Below, piece after piece: positions 1 through 4,406 of a stretch of DNA of 5,438 bases. This DNA is from VRUE01 sp036276735 (lineage in GTDB: Bacteria > Actinomycetota > Thermoleophilia > Solirubrobacterales > 70-9), in NCBI GenBank assembly GCA_036276735.1, contig DASUOH010000018.1, positions 1 through 5,438 of the forward strand, in the 5' to 3' direction. A program made the position numbers and the translations under genes. The notes below the pieces were generated by a model. It worked only from the letters and a program-made list of their open reading frames with translations, did not search any database and had not been told where the DNA came from. Each line of letters opens with the position of its first letter. Within the stretch, counting starts at the first letter, position 1.

Positions 1-29
1 CACCTAGCCACGAGGATCATGCGTGTCGC

Positions 30-58
30 CTGGGCCAGCGTTCGCGAGTGAACCTTGG
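30..58 (+). repeat. 29-nt intergenic repeat, copy A
   Basis: This copy begins CTGGGCCAGCGT and ends ACCTTGG. It shares 22 of 29 positions with copy C (4090-4118). Counting the bases just before it, 16 consecutive bases (26-41) are identical to 4086-4101. It lies outside any recognisable gene, about 125 bp beyond the end of the decayed YCII-like gene. It carries a full match to the right target guide of the IS110 bridge RNA (CCAGCGTT, 34-41 region) and 9 of 11 positions of the left guide, so it could be a secondary target. Function unknown. Confidence 0.7.
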
Positions 59-182
59 GACTGGTCACTTGGACTGGCACCTGTTTCGCGATTCCCGCTG
101 AGCCGGCCTCTCGCGGCGTTCAGGCCGACCACACGCGGGCCGAAGCTCCGTTCCCGCGCGATCGCGTGCTCGTGCCGTGCAT

Positions 183-423
183 TCAGCGCCGGCCGCCGAA
201 CTCCCAGTTGTGCACCTCGATCTCGGAGAACGCCTCGAGCCCCGTCCGCTCGTCCACCACGAGCGCATCGACAGCTTCGCGACCCGGCGCCTGAAGGGCC
301 AGTGCGACTCCGACCGGCTCAGCGCCAGCGAGTGTGGCGAGCGCTCCATAGAGGACCAGCCGCTCGAGCAGCTCCGGCGGACGGTGGGCGCGGCTGAAGG
401 AGCGACGGCTCCACGACGAACAG
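183..423 (-). pseudogene. Decayed YCII-like (YciI/DGPF-type) small protein gene
   Basis: Read on the minus strand, one frame ends at a TGA at 183-185. It encodes a run from RPPELLERLVLYGAL through a conserved-looking tail EIEVHNWEFGGRR. That tail, with the preceding G.A.PVGVALAL strand and the EAVDALV helix, resembles the ferredoxin-like YCII domain of about 90 residues. No ATG, GTG or TTG precedes it in that frame. The expected first strand (LFVVEPS) is instead found in a neighbouring frame, starting at a CTG at 421-423, so the two parts are offset by one net base near 399-405. The simplest reading is a frameshifted gene whose start codon has also been lost. It lies downstream of the hydrolase on the same strand. 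The family assignment comes from visual pattern only. An unrecognised intact small gene is less likely because no start is available. Confidence 0.45.
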
Positions 424-548
424 GGTCGTCGAGATCGACGGTCGAGTCGGAGGTCACTGGCGAGCTTCGATTCCGAGGGCCACGCGAGATCACCTACTGG
501 ATCGGCCGTCGGAAAGTGTCCCCCGAAGGTCGGAGTCGGACTGACCGG

Positions 549-1385
549 CTAGGCGGCGGTGAGCCGCCGAAGCGCCGCGCGAACCGCCCCCGGCGCCTCG
601 ACCCAGACGAAATGGCCTGCCCCGTCGACCACGTCGACCCAGGCGCCGGGAAGCCTGTCCGCTGCGTCGGTCGAAGCGGCCAGCGGCATCGGGCTCCGAG
701 AGCCGTGGACGAAGCCGACAGGCACCTCGATGCTCGGCAGCCCCGCCTCGAGCGCCGGCAGCTCCGCGAGGATCGAGCCCTGCATCTGCGCCGACCGCTC
801 GCTGGCGAATCTCAGCTCCGGCATCGGTGGCGCTTGCTCCGGGTCCGCGAAGTACGCGGCCCAGACGAGGCGCATCTGCTCGAGTGCCAGCTCGTCGTCC
901 GCGTTGCCCTCCGTCGCGAGCACGTCGAGCTCGTGCGCCCGCTCGCGGTCCTCGGCGGGCGTTCGACGCAGGATCTCCTCGTCGAACTCCGGCCAGCGCC
1001 CGTCGCCCACCGCGCCGAGCGGGTCGACGGCGAGCACCCCGAAGAGACGTTCGGGTAGAGCCTCCGCGACGTGCAGGGCGAGGTGGCCGCCCCACGAATG
1101 GCCGACGACCCATGCCTTGTCCCAGCCGAGCGTGTCGAGCACACGACCGGCGTCCTCCACGTCGGCCGCCACCGTGCACGGCCCTTCCGCCGCCGACGGC
1201 GCGAGCCCTCGCTGCTGGTACCAGGCGACGTCGTTCTCCTGCGCAAGCTCGTCGGCGAGGTCGCGAAGGTAGTCGAAACCCAATCCCGGCCCACCGTGGA
1301 GCAGGAGAACCCGTGGCCCGGTGCCGGCGCGAAGGCCCGCTATCAGCGGTCCGTCGTCGCGTGTCGTGAATTCAGTCCACGTCAC
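549..1385 (-). CDS. Alpha/beta hydrolase (proline-iminopeptidase-like)
   Basis: A cytoplasmic alpha/beta-hydrolase fold enzyme of 278 residues, the usual size for a single-domain member. HGGPG at 30-34 forms the oxyanion-hole loop typical of the proline iminopeptidase branch. GHSWGG at 95-100 is the nucleophile elbow, with Ser97. GAGHFVWVE supplies the catalytic His258. The segment of about 125-215 is a helical cap. The third catalytic residue is unusual: the usual Asp four residues after His227 in the HG..D motif is Ser231 (HGSRSPMP). Asp121, directly after the strand LFGVLAVDP, could serve as the acid instead. No signal peptide is seen. The substrate cannot be told. The start is GTG at 1385, supported by a TAGGGT box 6 nt upstream and no Shine-Dalgarno, which suggests a leaderless mRNA. 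An IS110 element sits 52 bp upstream. The plus-strand frames over this gene are shadows. Confidence 0.92.
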   Translation of the reverse strand: MTWTEFTTRDDGPLIAGLRAGTGPRVLLLHGGPGLGFDYLRDLADELAQENDVAWYQQRGLAPSAAEGPCTVAADVEDAGRVLDTLGWDKAWVVGHSWGGHLALHVAEALPERLFGVLAVDPLGAVGDGRWPEFDEEILRRTPAEDRERAHELDVLATEGNADDELALEQMRLVWAAYFADPEQAPPMPELRFASERSAQMQGSILAELPALEAGLPSIEVPVGFVHGSRSPMPLAASTDAADRLPGAWVDVVDGAGHFVWVEAPGAVRAALRRLTAA

Positions 1386-1391
1386 GGCCCG

Positions 1392-1397
1392 ACCCTA
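1392..1397 (-). promoter_or_regulatory. Predicted -10 box of a leaderless promoter for the hydrolase
   Basis: On the minus strand the sequence CGGTAGGGTCG lies just before the GTG start, with 6 nt between TAGGGT and the start codon. This spacing would place the transcription start at or near the first codon. The same CGGTANGNTCG pattern precedes the oxidoreductase (3052-3062) and the acetyltransferase (5249-5259). For the acetyltransferase, the match extends to an upstream CGTAGCG at the same distance. No convincing -35 is seen. Confidence 0.5.
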
Positions 1398-1425
1398 CCG
1401 TCCGCGCTACGTTCGAGAACGTCGC

Positions 1426-1438
1426 GTGGGCCAGCGTT
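1426..1438 (+). repeat. Left half of 29-nt repeat, interrupted by the IS110 element
   Basis: The bases GTGGGCCAGCGTT match the first 13 positions of the repeat family (12 of 13 with copy A). The repeat stops abruptly here, at the end of the insertion sequence, and resumes at 2678. Joining 1438 to 2678 gives a 29-nt unit identical to copy C at 24 of 29 positions. This identifies the insertion site to within the shared GTT. Confidence 0.8.
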
Positions 1439-1442
1439 GCTC

Positions 1443-2456
1443 CTATGTCAAGGCTGACTCGGCTTTGAGCGTGGTGTAGATGGTGCGGGCGAGTTGGCGT
1501 TTGAGGCAGCGGATCGCTTCGCGGCGGCTCTTGCCTTCGCTCTGCTTGCGTTCGAGGTAGGCGCGTGCTGGCGGGTGCACGCGGCCTTGCGTGATCGCGA
1601 TGCGGTGGAGGGCGCAGTTGAGTTGCCGGTTGCCGCCGCGGTCGAGCCGGTGGCGTTGGTGTTTGCCGGAGCTGGCGTCGAGTGGGGCGACGCCGGCGTG
1701 GCGGGCGAGCTGCGCGTCGGAGCGGAAGCGGTCGATCGGGCCGATCTCGCAGAGCAGCTTCGCGGCGCTGATGGGGCCGCAGCCTGGGAGCTGCAGCAGC
1801 CGTGGCGCCAGCGCCGCCGTGCGCGCGTGGAGTTGGCGGTCATGCTCAAGGATCGTGCGCGTGAGTGTTCGGCAGCGGCCGACGAGCTCGCGCGCGATCT
1901 GCACCTGCGTTGATTGCTCGCGGCGGGCGAGCTGCCGACTGAGCCGCTCGAGCCAGATCGGCCGGTCGAGTGCGCCGAGCGGGACGTGCAGGCCGGGGTC
2001 GAGTTCGTGCAGGTGCCAACGCAGCCGCTGCTGCGCCCGCCGCCGCTCATCGACCAGGTCGTCGCGGTGATCGACCAGCAGCTTCAGCTCGCGCAGCGTC
2101 TCCTCGCCGGCGCGTGGTCCCTCGAGCCGCGGCTCCTGGAGCGCGGCGCGGGCGATCGCGAGCGCGTCGATCGCGTCCGACTTGCCGCGTGTGCGATTGC
2201 GGCGGCGCTGCGGCGCCGTCAGCCGAGGCGGCACCCGGACGAGCCGCTCGCCGGCCGCGACCAGCGCCTGCTCGAGCCCGCGCGTGACATGGCGGCAATC
2301 CTCGAGCGCCCACAGCCGCTCCTCGTCGAGCGCGCGCGCCCAGGCGAGGACGCCCTCATCGACCGAGCCAGCATGTTCCTGCAGCGGCCGTCCCAGCTCG
2401 TCGACGGCGACCGCGGTGAGCGAGTGCTTGTGCACGTCCACTCCGACAACGATCAT
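1443..2456 (-). CDS. IS110-family transposase (DEDD recombinase)
   Basis: A 337-residue recombinase, full length for the family. It would act as a bridge-RNA-bound complex that joins the element's circular form to target DNA. The N-terminal RuvC-like domain shows the four acidic residues: Asp7 in VGVDVHK, Glu52 in WALED, and Asp94 and Asp97 in KSDAIDALAIARA. A coiled-coil-like arginine-rich helix follows (about 130-150 and 170-215). The C-terminal Transposase_20 domain starts at LLQLPGCGPISAAKLLCEIG (220-239), a helix-hairpin-helix-like segment. It continues with ARHAGVAPLDASSGK, where Ser262 or Ser263 is the likely catalytic serine, and RLDRGGNRQLN. The start ATG at 2456 has a strong AGGAGG seven bases upstream. 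The last codons double as a TTGACA box. The plus-strand and other minus frames here are shadows. Confidence 0.96.
   Translation of the reverse strand: MIVVGVDVHKHSLTAVAVDELGRPLQEHAGSVDEGVLAWARALDEERLWALEDCRHVTRGLEQALVAAGERLVRVPPRLTAPQRRRNRTRGKSDAIDALAIARAALQEPRLEGPRAGEETLRELKLLVDHRDDLVDERRRAQQRLRWHLHELDPGLHVPLGALDRPIWLERLSRQLARREQSTQVQIARELVGRCRTLTRTILEHDRQLHARTAALAPRLLQLPGCGPISAAKLLCEIGPIDRFRSDAQLARHAGVAPLDASSGKHQRHRLDRGGNRQLNCALHRIAITQGRVHPPARAYLERKQSEGKSRREAIRCLKRQLARTIYTTLKAESALT
1447..1452 (-). promoter_or_regulatory. TTGACA -35 box at the right end; completes a promoter in the circular form
   Basis: On the transposase strand, the penultimate codons TTG ACA followed by the stop TAG form a perfect -35 consensus, 8 bp inside the element end. 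In a circular intermediate this box faces the left end. The hexamer CATCGT (2662-2667, minus) would lie 17 bp downstream as a weak -10. Transcription would then start near 2655, just ahead of the bridge RNA 5' hairpin. Junction promoters of this kind are known for IS110-type circles. The -35 is directly visible; the -10 is weak (three of six consensus bases). Confidence 0.6.
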
Positions 2457-2463
2457 CTGATCG

Positions 2464-2469
2464 CCTCCT
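2464..2469 (-). promoter_or_regulatory. Ribosome binding site of the transposase
   Basis: AGGAGG on the minus strand ends 7 nt before the ATG at 2456. It is the strongest Shine-Dalgarno in the window and fixes the transposase start. It lies just downstream of the predicted bridge RNA 3' end. Confidence 0.8.
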
Positions 2470-2481
2470 ACCGTTGGGGGC

Positions 2482-2548
2482 GACCGGCGAGCGGACAGAC
2501 CTCACTCGAGGCAGCTGCCAGGCTCCTATCAGGTCACGCTCGACGGTC
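2482..2548 (-). other. Donor-binding loop of the bridge RNA
   Basis: The closing stem pairs 2544-2548 with 2482-2486 and, after a T/C mismatch, 2537-2542 with 2488-2493. A further 4 bp form from 2532-2535 with 2498-2501. The apex is the self-complementary GGCAGCTGCC (2510-2519). The left donor guide (2522-2529, ATAGGAGC on the minus strand) is identical to the right end of the element at 1439-1446. The right donor guide (2501-2506, AGTGAG) is complementary to the left end at 2670-2675. The order of guides fits the IS621 model. The 6-nt match alone is short, but its position is as expected. Confidence 0.78.
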
Positions 2549-2631
2549 TCGGGAAGGCGGCGGCGACACAACGCTGGAAAGTCAGCCTGAGGGCGACGTT
2601 CGGGAATCGGGTCAGCCGCCGCCAACCCGAG
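2548..2631 (-). other. Target-binding loop of the bridge RNA
   Basis: The outer stem pairs 2615-2623 with 2556-2564 (9 of 9 G-C pairs). Beyond a TT/TT mismatch, 2626-2631 pairs with 2548-2553 (6 bp), and inside it 2611-2613 pairs with 2565-2567. An apical hairpin pairs 2595-2597 with 2581-2583 and 2592-2594 with 2585-2587 around a four-base loop. The 5' strand of the internal loop holds the left target guide (2597-2607, ATTCCCGAACG on the minus strand), identical to the left target half plus core. The 3' strand holds the right target guide (2570-2577, CCAGCGTT), complementary to the right target half. Both guides include the core AAC. Confidence 0.85.
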
Positions 2632-2677
2632 TCTCTGCTCCACAGCAGACGACACTCACCGACGATGACAGTGAGTT

Positions 2678-2693
2678 CGGGAATGTCCCTTGA
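2678..2693 (+). repeat. Right half of 29-nt repeat, interrupted by the IS110 element
   Basis: CGGGAATGTCCCTTGA continues the repeat broken at 1438. It matches positions 14-29 of copy C at 13 of 16 bases. It lies 30 bp beyond the stop of the small membrane protein gene. Before the insertion, the repeat therefore sat in a spacer of roughly 100 bp between that gene and the hydrolase. Confidence 0.78.
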
Positions 2694-2723
2694 CCCACTG
2701 GGCGAGGAACAGCCCACGAGCAC

Positions 2724-2957
2724 TTACGAAGGTCGAGCGAAGCGCGGCCGGAGACGACCAGCGATCCGAAGGCCGATCAGCAAGAGAACGGTGTTCAGGA
2801 CGAGCGCGGCATACATGACGCTGTTCTGGAACCTCTCGTCGCTGACTGCCAACGGAATCCCGCGGATCGCGGCGATGACGGCGGTCGCGTTGAGCGCCTG
2901 CACGGCGACGAAGAGAACCAGCCATCGGTTCACCCTCGGGAGTCTCGAACGGCGCAT
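2724..2957 (-). CDS. Small two-helix membrane protein, function unknown
   Basis: A 77-residue protein that I do not recognise. A basic start (RRSRLPRVNR) is followed by a hydrophobic helix at about 12-31. A short polar loop with acidic residues (SDERFQN, 39-45) comes next, then a second hydrophobic helix at about 47-66 and a basic tail (RIAGRLRPRFARPS). The positive ends and acidic loop predict a helical hairpin with both termini in the cytoplasm. The start is ATG at 2957. A TAGGAT box (2967-2972, minus) lies 9 nt upstream and could be a -10. GGGAG directly touches the start and is too close to act as a normal ribosome site. The pattern of hydrophobic codons supports a real gene over a shadow, but there is no family evidence. 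It is divergent from the oxidoreductase gene. Confidence 0.6.
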   Translation of the reverse strand: MRRSRLPRVNRWLVLFVAVQALNATAVIAAIRGIPLAVSDERFQNSVMYAALVLNTVLLLIGLRIAGRLRPRFARPS

Positions 2958-3016
2958 CTCCCAATAATCCTAGGAACGAGCCGCCACATCGCCCTCCCCC
3001 GGATGCGGACTGTTGC

Positions 3017-3045
3017 TTGCGCGAGTGTGTGGGAATACACCCCGA
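3017..3045 (+). repeat. 29-nt intergenic repeat, copy B (GGGAATACACCC subtype)
   Basis: It begins TTGCGCGAGTGTGT, contains GGGAATACACCC and ends CCGA. It matches copy D (5086-5114) at 24 of 29 positions without gaps, and matches the A/C type more weakly at the same length. It lies in the 110-bp spacer between divergent genes. Its GGGAAT (3031-3036) is 17 bp upstream of TAGGGT, the predicted -10 of the oxidoreductase. It may therefore be part of a promoter or an operator rather than a passive repeat. Confidence 0.6.
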
Positions 3046-3053
3046 GCACTCGG

Positions 3054-3059
3054 TAGGGT
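3054..3059 (+). promoter_or_regulatory. Predicted -10 box for the oxidoreductase
   Basis: CGGTAGGGTCG is identical to the 11 bases at the hydrolase promoter. TAGGGT ends 8 nt before the ATG at 3068, and no Shine-Dalgarno is present, so a leaderless or near-leaderless transcript is likely. The box also argues against translation starting further upstream, where the open frame extends into the repeat. Confidence 0.5.
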
Positions 3060-3067
3060 CGTCGTCG

Positions 3068-4069
3068 ATGCCGGAGATGCTCAGGGCTCAGTACGAGCGA
3101 CGCGGCCCCGTGCCGCAGGACGTGATTCACGCGGTCGAGTTCGAGACGCCGCAGCTCGAGGCCGGCCAGGCGCTGGTCGAGGTGACCGCGGCGCCCATCA
3201 ACCCGTCGGATGTGCTAACCCTGACCGGCGAGTACGCCCAGTTGCCGCCGTTGCCTGCGATCGGGGGCCGTGAGGGAGTCGGGCGGATTGCCGTCCTCGG
3301 TCCCGGCACCCAGGGTCCAGGAATCGGGGTCGGGCAGCTGGTGTTGCTGCCGCGCGGCTGCGGTAGCTGGTCGACGCACGTCGTGGCGGAGGCAGCCCAG
3401 CTCGTGCCGTTGCCCAACGAGGCCGACCCGCTGCAGCTGGCCATGATGACGATCAACCCGCCGACGGCGGCACTGCTGTTGAGCGAGTTCGTGAAGCTGG
3501 ATCCTGGCGCGTGGGTGATCCAGAACGCGGCCAATTCGGCCGTCGGCCTGTACCTGGTGCAGCTCGCCCGGCACCGCGGCTTCCGGACGGTCAACGTCGT
3601 GCGGCGGGAGGACGCGGCCGCGATCGTGCGGGAGGCGGGGGGAGATGTCGTCGTGATCGACGACGACGACCTGGCGAGGCAGGTCATTGCGGCAACCGGC
3701 GGATCAGCGATACGCCTGGGCATCGATGCGGTCGGAGGCACCGCAACTGGACGCCTCGCGGACTGCCTGGGCGACGACGCGATCCTGGTCAACTACGGAC
3801 GCATGAGCGATGCCTCCTGCACGGTGCAGCCTGACGCGTTCATCTTCCGCAACCTGACCATGCGCGGCTTCTGGCTCGTCAGTTGGTACCGGCAAACACC
3901 CGAGGGAGAGCGCGCGGTGCTCCTCGGCGAGATCGCCGACCTCATCGCCAAGGGCAAGCTGCACGCGCCGATTCACGCCACCTACGACGTCAGCCAGATC
4001 AAGGAAGCAGTGGCGGTCGCCGCAAGCGGCGGACGATCCGGCAAGGTTCTCATTGCCCCACGCCACTGA
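3068..4069 (+). CDS. Zinc-free MDR oxidoreductase, 2-enoyl thioester reductase-like
   Basis: A cytoplasmic NAD(P)H-dependent medium-chain reductase of 333 residues. The N-terminal GroES-like domain carries INPSDVLTLTGEY (44-56) and PAIGGREGVGRI (63-74). Tyr56 sits where the catalytic tyrosine of mitochondrial-type enoyl thioester reductases lies. The Rossmann part shows INPPTAALLLSEFVKLDPG (129-147) and WVIQNAANSAVG (149-160), a signature of the ETR/MECR branch that replaces the common GxGxxG wording. VNVVRRED (175-182) follows, where the arginines favour NADPH. The C-terminal part includes FWLVSWYRQTPEGER and ends with GKVLIAP. No zinc-binding cysteines or histidines are in the usual places. 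A role reducing trans-2-enoyl-CoA/ACP is plausible, but quinone or other enone reduction cannot be excluded. The start is taken as ATG 3068; ATG 3077 is an alternative. Nothing beside it suggests a pathway. Confidence 0.93.
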   Translation: MPEMLRAQYERRGPVPQDVIHAVEFETPQLEAGQALVEVTAAPINPSDVLTLTGEYAQLPPLPAIGGREGVGRIAVLGPGTQGPGIGVGQLVLLPRGCGSWSTHVVAEAAQLVPLPNEADPLQLAMMTINPPTAALLLSEFVKLDPGAWVIQNAANSAVGLYLVQLARHRGFRTVNVVRREDAAAIVREAGGDVVVIDDDDLARQVIAATGGSAIRLGIDAVGGTATGRLADCLGDDAILVNYGRMSDASCTVQPDAFIFRNLTMRGFWLVSWYRQTPEGERAVLLGEIADLIAKGKLHAPIHATYDVSQIKEAVAVAASGGRSGKVLIAPRH

Positions 4070-4089
4070 CCCCGCTCATCGCCACTCGC

Positions 4090-4118
4090 CTGGGCCAGCG
4101 TCCCGGAATGACCCCTGA
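4090..4118 (+). repeat. 29-nt intergenic repeat, copy C
   Basis: It begins CTGGGCCAGCGT, contains CCGGAATGACC and ends CCTGA. It starts 20 bp after the oxidoreductase stop, and together with 4086-4089 shares 16 identical bases with copy A. It matches the reconstructed IS110 target copy at 24 of 29 positions. It matches the left target guide at 9 of 11 positions and the right guide at 7 of 8, so it is a near-miss for the same element and remains uninserted. Confidence 0.72.
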
Positions 4119-4148
4119 TGATGCGTCTGGTTAAACGGGCGACGGGCC

Positions 4149-4406
4149 GTGCAACGGCTGCCTTGTCGCAAACGCCAGATCACACTCCGATTTTTTGGGG
4201 AACCGTCCTTCCTCGCCGAACCGATCGACTGGGCCGACCTCGCCGGTAGCGCAGGCTACTTCGACCAGGCCCACTTCGGCCACGAGTTCCGGGCGTTCAC
4301 CGGGCTCACGCCGACACGATATGTCGAAGTCAGGCTGCGGTTCCTGCGCGAACATCCCGGCCACGCACTGGACAGCTGGCAGAAGGAGCGCCCATGGGCA
4401 AAGTAG
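4149..4406 (+). pseudogene. C-terminal stub of an AraC-family regulator
   Basis: The frame encodes the second helix-turn-helix of an AraC domain: WADLAGSAGYFDQAHFGHEF (28-47 of the 85-residue frame) followed by RAFTGLTPTRYVEV. The AGY.DQAHF..EFR.FTG.TP..Y pattern is diagnostic. Only about the last 60 residues are recognisable. The first helix-turn-helix and any sensor domain are missing, and the frame is closed by a TGA at 4119, directly after repeat copy C. A GTG at 4149 could start translation but would give a protein without a complete DNA-binding unit. The stub therefore looks like the remnant of a 5'-deleted gene. Its stop overlaps the downstream enzyme gene by 13 nt. This suggests that the intact regulator and the enzyme were once translationally coupled. 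Confidence 0.75.
4383..4388 (+). promoter_or_regulatory. Ribosome binding site of the DHFR-like gene
   Basis: AAGGAG ends 5 nt before the ATG at 4394, inside the AraC stub. It decides the start. Unlike three other genes here, which look leaderless, this gene relies on a Shine-Dalgarno, as expected for the second gene of an operon. Confidence 0.75.

Larger units (their letters stand above)
2480..2655 (-). ncRNA. Predicted IS110 bridge RNA
   Basis: The non-coding left end reads on the minus strand as three structured parts in the canonical bridge RNA order. First is a 5' hairpin: TCTGCT and AGCAGA around GTGG (2634-2649). Second is a target-binding loop closed by a long GC stem (2548-2631). 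Third is a donor-binding loop closed by GACCG and CGAGCG paired with CGCTCG and CGGTC (2482-2548). The internal loops hold stretches matching the target and the element ends, described separately. The RNA would bind the transposase and align donor and target DNA. A length of about 175 nt is like that described for IS621. Ends are estimates: the 5' end from the junction promoter, the 3' end from the last stem. Pairings were worked out by hand, not by folding software. Confidence 0.85.
1437..2677 (-). mobile_element. Complete IS110-family insertion sequence
   Basis: The element is 1239 bp including one copy of the core. It lies between two GTT trinucleotides (1436-1438 and 2675-2677), and the joined flanks rebuild an uninterrupted repeat. 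There are no terminal inverted repeats and no longer target duplication, as is usual for IS110. The non-coding ends are asymmetric. The right end is only a few bases beyond the transposase stop, and the left end is about 219 nt upstream of its start. That layout fits the IS110 subgroup, which carries its guide RNA in the left end, rather than IS1111. The exact core is ambiguous within AAC on the transposase strand. AA is favoured because the donor guides stop on either side of it. The transposase, promoter box, guides and ends all appear intact, so the copy could be active. Confidence 0.9.

Noticed and set aside
177..1058. Long plus-strand open frame of 293 codons
   Set aside because: It lies opposite the hydrolase and the YCII remnant. 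Its product is arginine-rich and low in domain-like pattern, which is typical of an antisense frame in GC-rich DNA.
1437..2677. Terminal inverted repeats of a DDE-type IS
   Set aside because: The ends are not inverted repeats. ACTCAC (2654-2659) with GTGAGT (2671-2676) is a local inverted repeat within one end only.
1914..2693. Long plus-strand open frame of 259 codons across the IS
   Set aside because: It is antisense to the transposase and runs through the structured left end. No recognisable domain is present.
3017..3067. Upstream extension of the oxidoreductase start
   Set aside because: The frame is open, but it reads through repeat copy B and the predicted -10. The family's N-terminus begins close to ATG 3068 or 3077.
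2930..3130. Minus-strand frame of 66 codons over the divergent spacer
   Set aside because: It overlaps the start of the small membrane gene, repeat copy B and the start of the oxidoreductase, and has no hydrophobic or domain pattern of its own.
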